A stretch of 55,445 bases of DNA from Lyngbya sp. CCAP 1446/10 (GCF_026130175.1 NZ_JAIGNI010000040.1:1-55445); one strand, 5' to 3'; shown: positions 10,001 to 18,958, counted from the first letter of the stretch. The notes: a model not told the origin generated them from the letters alone. A program made the numbers and translations.

Positions 10001-12356
10001 GACTCAGGAGTTCTATACCTACATTCAAATAATTAACAGCAGCTTCATACGCAGTCGCTGCTTTTGCTTTCTGTCCGGCGATCAGGTTTAATTCAGCTAA
10101 CTCATCTTTTTGTGACTGATTAGTTAGCAAATCTGTGCCAAAATTCAGTTGGTTAACTAGAGCAAAAATATTTTCTTTTCGCTCTTGAGGCGTTGTATTA
10201 TTCAGCAGCAGTTGACCAATTTTCAGGTGAGTGGATTTTTTCTCTGACTCTGGAATCAAAGAATAAGCTGCTTGCTGCACTCTGTCGTGCAAAAATTTGT
10301 AGTCAACTTTGATATCCCGTACAGATGCCAACTCTTCCTGGGCAAAGACTAGAGGAATTTTGTAATTTTCCGACAGTGGCAGAATCAAACCAGCTTGCAT
10401 TGCCTCCCACAAATGAGCAGCAGTCGCTAAGTTAGATTCTTCATTGACAATTGATAAAACTTCTAAGTTAAATTGGTTGCCGATACAAGCCGCTAGTTTT
10501 AATGCTTTCTGCGTTGCTTCTGGGAGTTTACGAATATTTCTGGCAACCAGTTCAACAATATTGAAATCTGCGATGCCAATGGCTTGGATTTGTTGAATAT
10601 TCCATTCCCAGCGGTCTGTATCTACTTGATAAACCAGCAGATTTTCCGAGTACAGGGTTTTGAGTAGCTGTGTCAAGAAAAATGGATTGCCTTGGGTTTT
10701 ATTAAAAAGTAATTCAGAAAAAACTTTAATTTTGTCTGACTTTACGCTGGCATCGAGAGTGTCGGCGATTAATTGGTTGACGCTATCCAAAGCCAGGGCC
10801 TGAATGGTGATATTATTCACCACCGTTGCAGTTTCTTGAATTTTTTCTATGGTCTGAATTAAAGGATGCACGGGACTGACTTCGTTATCTCGATAAGCTC
10901 CAATCGTTAACAAATATTTGTTATCTGGGTCAGTGACTAAGAGTTGGATTAACTTGAGAGATGCCGAATCTGCCCACTGTAAATCGTCTAGGAATATGAC
11001 TAGCGGGTGTTCTGGTTGACAAAAAACGCGAATAAATTGTTGAAATACCCGATTAAATCTGTTTTGGGATTCCGATGAACCCAGTTGAGGAACTTCAAGC
11101 TGTTTACCGATAATTAGTTCGACTTCGGGGATAACATCAATAATAACTTGACCGTTCGTACCTAGCGCTTTTAATAAGTTTTCTTTCCAAATAGCAATCT
11201 GTTCGGAACTTTCGGTTAATAGTTGACGGACTAATTCTTGAAATGCTTGGATTAAAGCTGCATAGGGAATATTGCGCTTAAATTGGTCAAATTTACCCGC
11301 AATAAAATACCCCCTCGCTGCTACAATTGGTTTATGAACTTCATTGACAATTGAAGTTTTACCAATCCCGGAATAACCGGAAACTAACATCATCTCGGTG
11401 ACACCAAGGCTGACTCGCCCAAAGGCATCTAGAAGGGTTTGGACTTCGGTTTCTCTGCCATAAAGCTTCTGGGGAATGAGTAATTGGTTGCCGCGATCGC
11501 GTTGACCGATGGGAAAGTTTTCAATCTTTCCAGTTGTCTGCAATTGCTGCAAACAAGTTTCCAGGTCAAATTTTAATCCCGCCGCACTTTGATATCGGTC
11601 TTCCGCATTTTTTGCTAACAGTTTTATCACAATATCTGAAACCGCTTGGGGAATTTCTGCTACCTCTTTGGGTGGGACTGGTTGTTTGGCAATATGACAG
11701 TAAACCAACTCCATCGGATCGGTGGTAGTAAATGGCAACTGGTTGGTCAGCATTTCATAGAAAGTCACTCCCAAAGAATAGAAGTCGGTGCGATAGTCAA
11801 TGGCTCGATTCATCCTCCCCGTTTGTTCGGGTGACATATAAGCGAGAGTCCCTTCTAGCAAGTTGGGATTGCTAATGCTTTGGTTTTTCAATTCCAAGCG
11901 CGATGAAATACTAAAGTCAGTCAGTTTTACTTTTCCGGTCGCTGGATTGATAATGATATTTGAGGGCTTAATGTCTTTGTGAATGATCGGTACTTGATGG
12001 AGATAGCTCAAAGTTTCGGATAGAGCGATCGCGCCTCTTATAAAATCGGTTATTGACAGTTTATTAGCCGCTATAAAATTAGCAAGTGATTGACCGCCAA
12101 AATCTTCTAATATCAGAGCATAACTATTTTGATAGTTGTTTAAACTGTATGTTTTGACAAGCCCTTCACAATCTAAATTTTGAGTAATTATAAACTCTTG
12201 CCTTAAATTTGTGATTTGTTCTAGGGTAGGATGTTCATCTTTTATGATTTTAACAATAACAGGTTGTCTATCTCGATTTCTTATACCTCGATAAACAACG
12301 GTTCTTATGCCGTCGTAAATCTTTTCTCTAATTTCGTAGGCTGAAATGGCGATCAT
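7065..12356 (-). CDS. Giant kinase - AAA ATPase - GAF - SpoIIE/PP2C phosphatase
   Basis: This 1763-residue cytoplasmic signalling protein starts with a Ser/Thr kinase domain (1-265). VIVKII supplies Lys36 and HKDIKPSN gives the catalytic loop with Asp128; DFS (147-149) stands in place of DFG, and GTLAYMSPEQTGR follows. A COG3899-type ATPase comes next, with Walker A GYSGIGKTS (327-335) and Walker B LVIFLDDLQWAD (from 452). A long TPR-like helical region (about 700-1230) leads to a GAF domain (about 1270-1430) and a coiled coil (YQTLEEKVQQRTAQLAEAN). The C-terminal SpoIIE/PP2C phosphatase has DEVGGDYYDV, GDVTGHGLESG, VLYTDGITEA and a final DDITLVVL. Relatives in cyanobacteria usually end in a histidine kinase or cyclase, so a phosphatase output is the notable feature. 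Likely substrates are STAS antagonists; one is encoded at 34665. Confidence 0.93.
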   Translation of the reverse strand: MIAISAYEIREKIYDGIRTVVYRGIRNRDRQPVIVKIIKDEHPTLEQITNLRQEFIITQNLDCEGLVKTYSLNNYQNSYALILEDFGGQSLANFIAANKLSITDFIRGAIALSETLSYLHQVPIIHKDIKPSNIIINPATGKVKLTDFSISSRLELKNQSISNPNLLEGTLAYMSPEQTGRMNRAIDYRTDFYSLGVTFYEMLTNQLPFTTTDPMELVYCHIAKQPVPPKEVAEIPQAVSDIVIKLLAKNAEDRYQSAAGLKFDLETCLQQLQTTGKIENFPIGQRDRGNQLLIPQKLYGRETEVQTLLDAFGRVSLGVTEMMLVSGYSGIGKTSIVNEVHKPIVAARGYFIAGKFDQFKRNIPYAALIQAFQELVRQLLTESSEQIAIWKENLLKALGTNGQVIIDVIPEVELIIGKQLEVPQLGSSESQNRFNRVFQQFIRVFCQPEHPLVIFLDDLQWADSASLKLIQLLVTDPDNKYLLTIGAYRDNEVSPVHPLIQTIEKIQETATVVNNITIQALALDSVNQLIADTLDASVKSDKIKVFSELLFNKTQGNPFFLTQLLKTLYSENLLVYQVDTDRWEWNIQQIQAIGIADFNIVELVARNIRKLPEATQKALKLAACIGNQFNLEVLSIVNEESNLATAAHLWEAMQAGLILPLSENYKIPLVFAQEELASVRDIKVDYKFLHDRVQQAAYSLIPESEKKSTHLKIGQLLLNNTTPQERKENIFALVNQLNFGTDLLTNQSQKDELAELNLIAGQKAKAATAYEAAVNYLNVGIELLSQDSWESRYDLTFNFYLEAAEAEYLNANLERAGLLCDRALQTAKTTLEKVKLYDLKIRFEIAKNQIKSALDTGLQVLEILGVSLAESAPQNLNFEELTNLPRMTAPYKLAAMQILILIWPPACFGSSAMALPILYTMIELSIQYGNSLLSTYAYSMYGSLISWLIPDIDSAYQLSQISLQLLERSNAKEFLSKVFVNIFISIHHQKKPLATTIEPLLQAINNGLEVGDIEYACHAADYYCSHLFFKGEHLDYVQAKQKHYSDLTANLSQEHQLYLIKIIGQLVANLMGQAHNKLLLIGDLLDEKETIAYLQKINNTIALFRVFFAKTMLCYLFKDYARAIDYGVTGVNYSTIIQANFSFTEHIFYYSLALLAQYFQETESKQQHYLKQVEENQEKMKYRASHCPMNYQHKYDLVEAEKARVLGQSLSAMEYYDRAIDGAKENGYVQDEALANELAAEFYLTLGRQKVARTYLIDAYYAYIRWGAKAKVKDLEERHAELLAPIVGRKKSLTSGRDEMIVQTRTTVTSTSSGAANELDLSTIIKASQALSGKVHLDELLSNLMQVLLENAGAEKFYFLIPEPAGKWKIEAQYTGERCQLISKSATESQEIPISLVNYVARTQETLAIDDATNKSRFASDPYIIQQRPKSILCSPLINQGKLVGILYLENNLTAGAFTRDRLEVLNIISAQAAISIENARLYQTLEEKVQQRTAQLAEANQEISALNYKLKAENIRLSAELEVTKRLQQMILPKQSELDQIKGLEIAGYMQPADEVGGDYYDVLTQNDQVKISIGDVTGHGLESGVLMIMAQTAVRTLQQMNETDPVKFLDVLNRTLYANIERIESSKNMTLALLDYQDSNLTISGQHEEIIVVRTDGNIELIDTMELGFPLGLEEDISGFVSQVQVHLNPGDIVVLYTDGITEAININRVYYGIERLCQVAKENRHKTVEEIRQAVIDDVRQHIDKQKVFDDITLVVLKQK

Positions 12357-12390
12357 TATTTTTACCTTTTCTTTTAAGAAACTATTATAT

Positions 12391-12423
12391 ATCCAGCCAG
12401 ATTCATGGAGAATCTGGCTGGAT
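12391..12423 (-). terminator. Hairpin terminator after the carotenoid oxygenase gene
   Basis: The arms atccagccagattc (12391-12404) and gaatctggctggat (12410-12423) form a perfect 14-bp stem with a 5-nt loop. It begins 8 bp after the TAA of the minus-strand oxygenase gene and before the kinase gene. The following sequence on that strand is A/T-rich but has only short T runs, so termination is likely but not textbook. Confidence 0.7.
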
Positions 12424-12430
12424 CAAATTT

Positions 12431-14407
12431 TTACTCTCTTTCAAAGCGAGAGTACAACTCTTTAGCAAACAAATCCTGAATCTCTTTATCGAGTTCTGGA
12501 GGAGATTGGAAGTTCTTTGCTAAGTCCTCGTAATCTTCCTTCAGCGAGATTTTGTATTCAGATAAACGAGATCCTATTTGTTGTAACCAAGCTGTGTGTA
12601 ATGTAAATGCAAAGTTGAGCGATTCATGGTAAAGCTTGCATATTGCTCCCTGCCTTAAAGCATCTGCCTTGAAAATCCAGATTTCATTTCTTTCGGGTGT
12701 GAAAACGTTACAAGTAATATAACCATCTGTTGAACTCCCTTGGTTACCACGGCGCGGCATAAACTGTGGCGAACTCACCATATAGCCAGGAGGAAACGGG
12801 TACTGATCGGCAATTTCCATCGAGCATGTTTGCAGTCGGAACAAACAAGGTGGTATACCCTGTTCAGCAAGGCTTAACAGGTTTGATTGTGGCACTTGCT
12901 GGTACTTATAGTCTTTGAAGAGGTCGCACATGAACTGGGTCATCAGATTTTTCCAGAGTCCAAAAGAACTCCAGTAAATATTATCTAACTTTCCGGGAGT
13001 CATACCCGACGAAGGGAGTCTATCAAGATAGGTGTATAACGATGGCCCCCAGGTGTACCTTCGATCTGAAATAACTTTTGATTCAACGGGTGCTTCCTCC
13101 TGGCTTTTGCCGTCAATTACATAGCGTCCCAGGCGGCTAATATCCATCAGATTGAGTTCCATCCCAGGCCAAGGAGAAGACACGGGATCGTGGGGTGGAT
13201 AGGCAGAAAGGTCATACGTGCGGAGCCATTCAGCAACATCCCAAGCACAAATATGAGAAATGTGAAGCGTAATTTTGTCGTCAGGATTGTCATAGTCCAC
13301 CAGAAAGTGGGAAGCTTCGAGGGGAACTACCACTTTCCGCACGACAACTTTAACTTCCGGTTCATTCATGGCCGGGCGTTGTCCCTTTGCCAGGTCACTA
13401 CGGCTCACAATATAGATGATTGAATCGGGTGATGGCGGACTTTCCAGCAACTGTCTGAGAATTCTTTCTCGCTCCTTGTGGTCTGGAAAAGGATTGTTGA
13501 GTATTTGTTCGATTCCAGTACTAAAGGATGTATCCATCAAAACAACATAATCTTTGGTTACTCCAATCTGATGAATAGTTTGCTTGATGCTGACTGGCGA
13601 ACCATCGGGGTTGACAAGCGTCCATCGCTCTAAAGGATTTATGCCATCCCAACGAATCAGATAGACGAAATCTTCTAAACCTTTAAATCGTTCCCAAAGT
13701 TGACGGACTTCTGGAAAAAGTTTGTCTACTGCCTCAAGGGAAGGAATGGTATCAATAAAATTTTCTAACGATCTGCCGTAATTGACCGCAAACATTTCGT
13801 GGGTGTAGGTATCAAAGGCAGGATGTGCGGTACTAAAAATGGGTGGAAAGAGATAGGGCAGATTAATTTCAGGGCGCCACTCTTTATTTGACCCAACTGG
13901 AGTAATCACCTCAAGGGTATGTGTATTAATTTCATAAGGACGACCCGCGTCATAAGTTACTAGCAGTCGCTCAGATTCGTCTTGAGAGAATTTTACCGGC
14001 AGAAACGCTGTATTTAACTCGTTGCGAGCGCCCAGAAGTAAGGAAAACCTTAAGATGCCATGATTGCGAAATCCCAACTGGGTACCCTTAGTTGCCTCGT
14101 CAAAATAGTAATCTAGCGGCTTGGCAATCTGTGTCTTCACAGTTACTTTACCTTTTTGATTGAAATCAAGTCGGTAAACCATGCCGTCGCCATTTAAGAA
14201 TGAGTCTCCGTCTTTAAAGGGAAGACCGCCTGATTCCACGGTACCCACTGGCCCAACGAAAAAGATGTGACCCTGTAAGTCGTCTGGTAAGTGGCCTTCA
14301 AAAATCTCCAGTTCAACATTGTCGAGTTCTTCCCGACTTGCGGTCATAATCGACTGAGGAACTGGGGGACAGCTTGCTTTGGTATTGCTCTGAGTTGGTT
14401 CACTCAT
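12431..14407 (-). CDS. Carotenoid cleavage oxygenase (RPE65 family)
   Basis: A 658-residue non-haem iron dioxygenase family member that would cleave double bonds of carotenoids or apocarotenoids. The four iron-binding histidines can be placed as His195 (STAHPAFD), His279 (TIHQIGVTKDY), His367 (EASHFLVDYDN) and His604 (FTLHTAW). The family signature FLNGDGMVYRLDF is at 71-83. It is longer than typical cyanobacterial members, with an extended C-terminal region, so it is a distinct subfamily and its substrate cannot be read from sequence. ATG at 14407 is preceded by a purine-rich GGGG/GGAG stretch. Two FAD oxidoreductases, one like carotenoid isomerase, follow within 5-6 kb on the same strand, hinting at apocarotenoid metabolism. 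Confidence 0.85.
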   Translation of the reverse strand: MSEPTQSNTKASCPPVPQSIMTASREELDNVELEIFEGHLPDDLQGHIFFVGPVGTVESGGLPFKDGDSFLNGDGMVYRLDFNQKGKVTVKTQIAKPLDYYFDEATKGTQLGFRNHGILRFSLLLGARNELNTAFLPVKFSQDESERLLVTYDAGRPYEINTHTLEVITPVGSNKEWRPEINLPYLFPPIFSTAHPAFDTYTHEMFAVNYGRSLENFIDTIPSLEAVDKLFPEVRQLWERFKGLEDFVYLIRWDGINPLERWTLVNPDGSPVSIKQTIHQIGVTKDYVVLMDTSFSTGIEQILNNPFPDHKERERILRQLLESPPSPDSIIYIVSRSDLAKGQRPAMNEPEVKVVVRKVVVPLEASHFLVDYDNPDDKITLHISHICAWDVAEWLRTYDLSAYPPHDPVSSPWPGMELNLMDISRLGRYVIDGKSQEEAPVESKVISDRRYTWGPSLYTYLDRLPSSGMTPGKLDNIYWSSFGLWKNLMTQFMCDLFKDYKYQQVPQSNLLSLAEQGIPPCLFRLQTCSMEIADQYPFPPGYMVSSPQFMPRRGNQGSSTDGYITCNVFTPERNEIWIFKADALRQGAICKLYHESLNFAFTLHTAWLQQIGSRLSEYKISLKEDYEDLAKNFQSPPELDKEIQDLFAKELYSRFERE

Positions 14408-15104
14408 GTGATTCTCCGGGGTGAGATGTAATAATGGTAACAGTGTAGATAAGTATTTGATTTATGAATGGGAAATGAGGACTGTAACTTAGATACTATC
14501 TTGGATAAAGATTTGGGCGTTGCTGATTTACGGTATGAAAGGCTAAATATGCAATTCATAAAAACCAGCGTCTACAAAGCTTCTGGATTTTTCAATTATT
14601 TATTTCATACCGTAAATAAGCAACGCCAGATTTGATATCTATTCTCCCCTCCCCTGCGTCAAAGCGCAATTGGAATCGACATTAACTTATTATCGGCTCT
14701 CTCGTACTTATGGTGATAACGTAAGCTAATAATTTAGCACGATCGACGGTTTCAACATTCAGCTTTTAGATACTAAGTATCATGGGCTACTTTTAACACC
14801 AAGCATCGGGGAGAGCGGAGGAAAAAATTATGTGATTAGATGTTGGTATCGACACTGATGTCATGAATGCTGCACTGGGGCAAGCGTAACAAGTCGCTTT
14901 AACTGACACATCAAGGTGCGACTGGGCTAAAATGTGGCGCGCCACATTTCTGGGGCAACTGTTCAATTAATGCCATGATATAAATGTGTGGCAATGCTCA
15001 TACTGACGATCGCCACCAACCAACAACCAGTTTGGGCTAGAGCTACCAGAAAGTTGCCAGCCTCTGCGCTCTCAAATCGGTTCTATAAAACCGACACATT
15101 TTTA
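14408..15104. other. Long intergenic region with MITE, divergent promoters
   Basis: This gap lies between the divergent oxygenase (minus) and surE (plus) genes. It holds the 112-bp MITE at 14516-14627 and a small palindrome tgtggcgcgccaca near 14930-14945. An upstream extension of the surE frame (from 14988) has no resemblance to SurE and is not counted. Remaining sequence shows no gene. Confidence 0.65.
14516..14627. mobile_element. MITE, 112 bp, with 25-bp terminal inverted repeats and 7-bp target duplication
   Basis: The left end ggcgttgctgatttacggta... and the right end, read in reverse complement as ggcgttgcttatttacggta..., match at 24 of 25 positions. The element is flanked by the direct repeat agatttg at 14509-14515 and 14628-14634. 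No reading frame fits inside, so it is non-autonomous and needs a transposase in trans. The termini resemble those of cyanobacterial DDE-type insertion sequences; the parent element is not in the window. Confidence 0.9.
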
Positions 15105-15782
15105 ATGACGATAATTTTAACCAACGACGACGGCATCGACGCTCCGGGGATTCAGGCACTTTTGCAGGCTGTAGAAGGCAAAACAATTATGGTGGCTCCG
15201 CAGGGGCAATTGTCGGGCTGCGGGCATCAAGTGACGGCTCACAGTCCGATTCATGTCGATCGGCGATCGGAATTTGAGTATGCTGTAGGGGGAACACCAG
15301 CCGATTGCGTGCGAATCGCTCTTCATCACGTTTGTGCGAAGCCGGATTTGGTGCTTTCGGGTATTAACGCGGGTGGCAATTTGGGGGTTGACGTGTACAT
15401 TTCCGGTACGGTTGCGGCTGTGCGGGAAGCAGCTATGCACGGTATTCCGGGCATCGCAATTTCCCATAGAATTAAAAGGCCGCTCGAAATAGACTGGGAT
15501 GTCGCGACTCGCTGGACATCGCGGGTGTTGGCGGATTTGCTCAATCGGGAATCGAAGCCTGGGTGTTTCTGGAATGTGAATTTGCCACATTTAGCGCCGG
15601 GAAGTGCGGAACCGGAAATTGTGTTTTGCAAGCCTTCGACTGAGCCGCTGCCGGTTGAGTACAAAATGGAGGGAGAATATTTTTATTATGTCGGAGAATA
15701 TGGGAATCGCGATCGGGCGGCGGGAACTGATGTTGATGTCTGTTTTGGCGGTAATATTGCTGTGACTGAGATATCGCTATGA
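15105..15782 (+). CDS. surE: 5'/3'-nucleotidase SurE
   Basis: This 225-residue SurE hydrolyses 5'- and 3'-nucleoside monophosphates using a divalent metal. The N-terminal metal site ILTNDDGIDAPG (Asp8, Asp9), the APQGQLSGCG loop and the conserved SGINAGGN segment are all present, along with AVGGTPADCVRIAL and SGTVAAVREA. The ATG at 15105 gives the canonical MTIILTNDDG start; the 39 codons upstream in the same frame are rejected. Length is slightly below the usual 250-260. It is isolated, downstream of the MITE and with the small lysine-rich gene opposite. Confidence 0.93.
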   Translation: MTIILTNDDGIDAPGIQALLQAVEGKTIMVAPQGQLSGCGHQVTAHSPIHVDRRSEFEYAVGGTPADCVRIALHHVCAKPDLVLSGINAGGNLGVDVYISGTVAAVREAAMHGIPGIAISHRIKRPLEIDWDVATRWTSRVLADLLNRESKPGCFWNVNLPHLAPGSAEPEIVFCKPSTEPLPVEYKMEGEYFYYVGEYGNRDRAAGTDVDVCFGGNIAVTEISL

Positions 15783-16745
15783 TGGGATTGGGTAACTACA
15801 TTTTTTGGGCAAAAAAGCGGAACTAGGCGTAAAAATCGAGGGACTAAATTTTGAGGATGCAACGCAATTGCTATTTTTGCCCAAAAGTCATGACTTGTAG
15901 CGAACCGTAATTATACAATCATCATGGCGAACTGCCTTAAGTCGCAATTAACCTCAACTGTTATTAGGAATTGAAACTGAAACCTAATTTGCTAAGGCTT
16001 TCGCTATCTACTTGCGGTTGTCTGTGCCATAATTTTTGTTGTCATCCTTCGGCTTAGCCACACCGTCAGGTTGTTTCTTGGGCTTTTTGACTTCTTTGTT
16101 GCTTTTTCTTTCTTTTGACATGATGATTCCTCAATTTTCACTCAGCATAACATAGATTGAAACATCTGCCTAACCGCAAGTAGAGCGGGTTGCCTCAAAC
16201 GAATTTTAGATTGTATCCGGTCAATTACCCTTAAGAAAATGTGCTCGCAGCATCGGACTTCAGTCCTCTGAAAATGCTGAGGACTAAAGTCCTCACTACA
16301 AACCTATTTTACTGCTGTTTTTTCAGCGGACACGATCTTACTCGCTGTTAGTTTTTTATAATCTGTGGTAGATTATCAACTAGGTTTTGAACACAGAGCA
16401 TCTACCGCTAGGAATATCCATAAATTCCTCATCGGTAAAATATGTGAAATTACTTTTAACCGGACTGTTTTGAGGTCCCAGTCTGAAATTCTTGATTTAC
16501 CCGAAAGCCTATAGTGTGCCTCGGCAAGCGTTGCCTTCGTACCGCTCCCCCCTGAAACCCTTATTCTACGGTTGACAGTCAAAAACTGTCCGAAGTGTTG
16601 CACAAAGAACAAAGTATATTGAAAAATATAAAGTTAATTTTCAGCTTTGTTCAAAGTGCGATCGCGCCAGCTTCGTTAGATATAAAATATTTATCAAGAG
16701 CTAAGAATTTCTAGATAAATTTTCGCTATTAGGAATCTAACCGCT
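15783..16745. other. Intergenic region with small gene and a hairpin repeat
   Basis: Apart from the 37-codon gene at 16008-16121, this stretch has a dispersed repeat whose core GAGGACTaaAGTCCTC (16279-16294) forms a 7-bp hairpin, with a related ggacttcagtcct just upstream (16254). A 78-codon frame at 16376-16612 on the minus strand shows no family features and is not accepted. The pentapeptide gene promoter must lie near 16620-16740. Confidence 0.6.
16008..16121 (-). CDS. Small lysine-rich protein, 37 residues
   Basis: Reading the minus strand from ATG at 16121 to TAG at 16008 gives a 37-residue peptide beginning MSKERKSNKEVKKPKKQPDG and ending KDDNKNYGTDNRK. A GAGGA Shine-Dalgarno lies about 7 bp upstream of the ATG, which strongly supports translation. 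The MSKERK(S/G)NKE(A/V)KKPK start is one I recognise from small proteins annotated as hypothetical in many bacteria. The function is unknown; the charge suggests nucleic-acid or ribosome binding, but that is a guess. It sits alone between surE and the pentapeptide gene. Confidence 0.72.
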   Translation of the reverse strand: MSKERKSNKEVKKPKKQPDGVAKPKDDNKNYGTDNRK

Positions 16746-17618
16746 ATGGACGTAACCGAGCTACTCAAAGACTACGAAAATGGCAACAGAGACTTTGCAG
16801 GGGCCGAGCTGAGCGGAGCCGACCTCAGCGGAGCCATCTTGGACGGAGTAAACCTTTCGAGGGCTAACCTGTCGGGAGTTAATCTGAGTCGAGCCCATCT
16901 CACCAAAGCAGAACTCAACGGCGCAAACCTTTGCAGGGCAAATCTGAGTTTTGCCAAAATGGGCCAAGTCAGATTAGCCGATGCAGAACTCACGAAAGCC
17001 AATCTCAGCGGAGCTTTCCTCGTCAAAGCAAAACTTCCCAGGGCAAAGTTGAGCGGCGCCCAACTCATCGGTAGTAACCTGCGGAGCGCCATCCTCTGGA
17101 ACGCCAATTTATGTACGGCTAACCTCCAATTCGCCAACCTGCGGGGCGCGAACCTCACGGGAGCCAACCTCAACTGGGCTAACTGCGGAGGGGCCAAACT
17201 TAGCGGTGCAAAGCTCTTTGCCACTGAACTAACAGGCATCAATCTCAGGAAAGCTTACATCAATGGTATCGACCTCAGCAGGACGGATCTCAATGGCGTC
17301 AACCTCAGCGAATCCAAACTGAACGGGGTCAATTTGGAAAGCTCGAACTTGGTAGCAGCCAATCTCAGCGGTGCTCAGTTGCGTGGTGTCAAGTTGATGG
17401 GAGCAGATTTAACCAGGGCAAATCTGGTGGGAGTTTCTTTGGTGCAGGCAAATCTCGATTGGGCTAGGCTGTGTTATGCCGACTTGAGCGAAGCCGACTT
17501 GAGTGGCGTAACATTCATCGGAGCTAACTTTGAGGGTACTGTGTTAGCCGGATCAACAAAGGGTGCACCTGTGAGCTATGGTGTCTACCTAACAGTGGCG
17601 GATATTGTCGCAGTTTAG
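16746..17618 (+). CDS. Pentapeptide-repeat protein
   Basis: A 290-residue protein made almost entirely of A(N/D)LSX pentapeptides, from about residue 19 (FAGAELSGADLSGAILDGVN) to about 275, which fold as a right-handed quadrilateral beta helix. The N-terminus MDVTELLKDYENGNRDF is the usual cap of cyanobacterial members. No signal peptide or membrane segment is seen, so it is probably cytosolic. The function is unknown; family members range from gyrase-binding DNA mimics to heterocyst regulators, and nothing here picks one. ATG at 16746 has AGGAAT about 12 bp upstream. A short Gly/Val-rich non-repeat tail ends the protein. Confidence 0.92.
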   Translation: MDVTELLKDYENGNRDFAGAELSGADLSGAILDGVNLSRANLSGVNLSRAHLTKAELNGANLCRANLSFAKMGQVRLADAELTKANLSGAFLVKAKLPRAKLSGAQLIGSNLRSAILWNANLCTANLQFANLRGANLTGANLNWANCGGAKLSGAKLFATELTGINLRKAYINGIDLSRTDLNGVNLSESKLNGVNLESSNLVAANLSGAQLRGVKLMGADLTRANLVGVSLVQANLDWARLCYADLSEADLSGVTFIGANFEGTVLAGSTKGAPVSYGVYLTVADIVAV

Positions 17619-17743
17619 TAAACGGCAAAAATCACTCTCGCATTGGTTTAACTTTTGATACAGACATCATTACTTTTGTGAGAGTGCTGCACAGACAAGC
17701 AATTTACCGCTATTTTCCAGAGTTTTTAGCATCACCATTGATC

Positions 17744-18958
17744 TTACCCGATTAATTTCGCGACTCGCAAAGCAGAGGTAATCGCTCCTTCGTGCAAACC
17801 ATCTCCCAAATAAGCTCCTGCATGATAAGTGTTGTTCTCGCCGTTAGTCTCGATAACTTCGTCTCGGTATCGAAAAGACTCGACAGTATACAGCGGCGTG
17901 TGATGTTTTTGGATGTGAATAATTTGGTTTTTGGCGATCGCCTCATCAAGTCGAAATGCTAAACTATAATCTCGCGGTGACGAAATGCCGCAAAGCTGAT
18001 TCAAGCTCGCATTATAGCCCCATCCCTTCTCCGTCTCGAAAAAATCAAATTCTGATAACTTGCGGATACCATAGCGATCGTACATCGAAGTATCCGAATG
18101 TAGCACCGTCGTGGCATAATTGGGTTTCCACGCCGAAAACCGCTTCGTTTCCGCATCCGTCGGGTCAGCCAACAGCCTCATCACTTGGTCTGGTGGCATC
18201 GCAAAAACCACCTTATCAAACTCCTGAATCTCCCCATCTGAAAGCACAATTTTTACAGCATCAGCACTTCTAAAAATATTGGCAATCTCCACATTCAGCC
18301 GTATATCACCCTTAAATTGCCCCAGAATCTTTTCAATGTAAGAATACACCCCGCCTTTAATCCTCACCCAACTAACCGAGGCATAGGCGCGTAGCATCGG
18401 CATCGCCAATTCTGCCGGAAAATTGTCGAGCAATTCAAACGGTATCGAGTAGCTGTACATCGTCAGCAACTTCAGCCAATCATTGCGGACGCACGACCTT
18501 TTCAAACTCTGAGAAAGCGGCATATCATAGAAATCGTGTTGTTTAGCAAACCGCATTTTTAAAATAAATCCAGCCGAACGAGCGTAGAGACTATCGAGCC
18601 GCAAATACTCACTCAGGCGTTGGATACCGGTGAAATTCTTTTCAATAGATACTCGCGACAAAAAGTGTTCGCCATCTTTAAAAAACAGCGCTGAACCAAT
18701 CTGCACAGGTTCTAATTCAACGCCTAACTCCTGCATAAAAGCAACGAAATTGTAAAACACAGTGGGAAATTCCAGCACCCCATTTTCTAATATTTCATTG
18801 CACTCAGATTGATTGGGTTCAACATTTTTGTTGAGCGTCCGAATGTGTCCGCCTAAAATCGGCTCTCTTTCCAACACAGTGACGTGATGCCCCTGTTTAT
18901 CGAGCCAGTAGGCTGTCGCCATACCGCTAGCTCCGCCCCCAACAATTACAATTTTCAT
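17744..18958 (-). CDS. FAD-dependent NAD(P)-binding oxidoreductase (amine-oxidase fold)
   Basis: A 404-residue flavoprotein with an N-terminal dinucleotide-binding motif KIVIVGGGASGMATAYWLD and the acidic VLE that contacts ribose; LGGHIRTL follows. The C-terminal NTYHAGAYLGDGLHEGAITSALRVA is the FAD-contacting segment of flavin amine oxidase/phytoene desaturase-like proteins. It resembles predicted NAD/FAD-binding proteins of the COG2907 type; the substrate is unknown. It is on the same strand as, and 438 bp downstream of, the carotenoid isomerase-like gene. ATG at 18958 is preceded by AGGAGT about 5 bp upstream (taggagtaaactATG), a good ribosome-binding site. Confidence 0.83.
   Translation of the reverse strand: MKIVIVGGGASGMATAYWLDKQGHHVTVLEREPILGGHIRTLNKNVEPNQSECNEILENGVLEFPTVFYNFVAFMQELGVELEPVQIGSALFFKDGEHFLSRVSIEKNFTGIQRLSEYLRLDSLYARSAGFILKMRFAKQHDFYDMPLSQSLKRSCVRNDWLKLLTMYSYSIPFELLDNFPAELAMPMLRAYASVSWVRIKGGVYSYIEKILGQFKGDIRLNVEIANIFRSADAVKIVLSDGEIQEFDKVVFAMPPDQVMRLLADPTDAETKRFSAWKPNYATTVLHSDTSMYDRYGIRKLSEFDFFETEKGWGYNASLNQLCGISSPRDYSLAFRLDEAIAKNQIIHIQKHHTPLYTVESFRYRDEVIETNGENNTYHAGAYLGDGLHEGAITSALRVAKLIG

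Noticed and set aside
16376..16612. 78-codon minus-strand frame before the pentapeptide gene
   Set aside because: No recognisable motif, and no ribosome-binding site seen.
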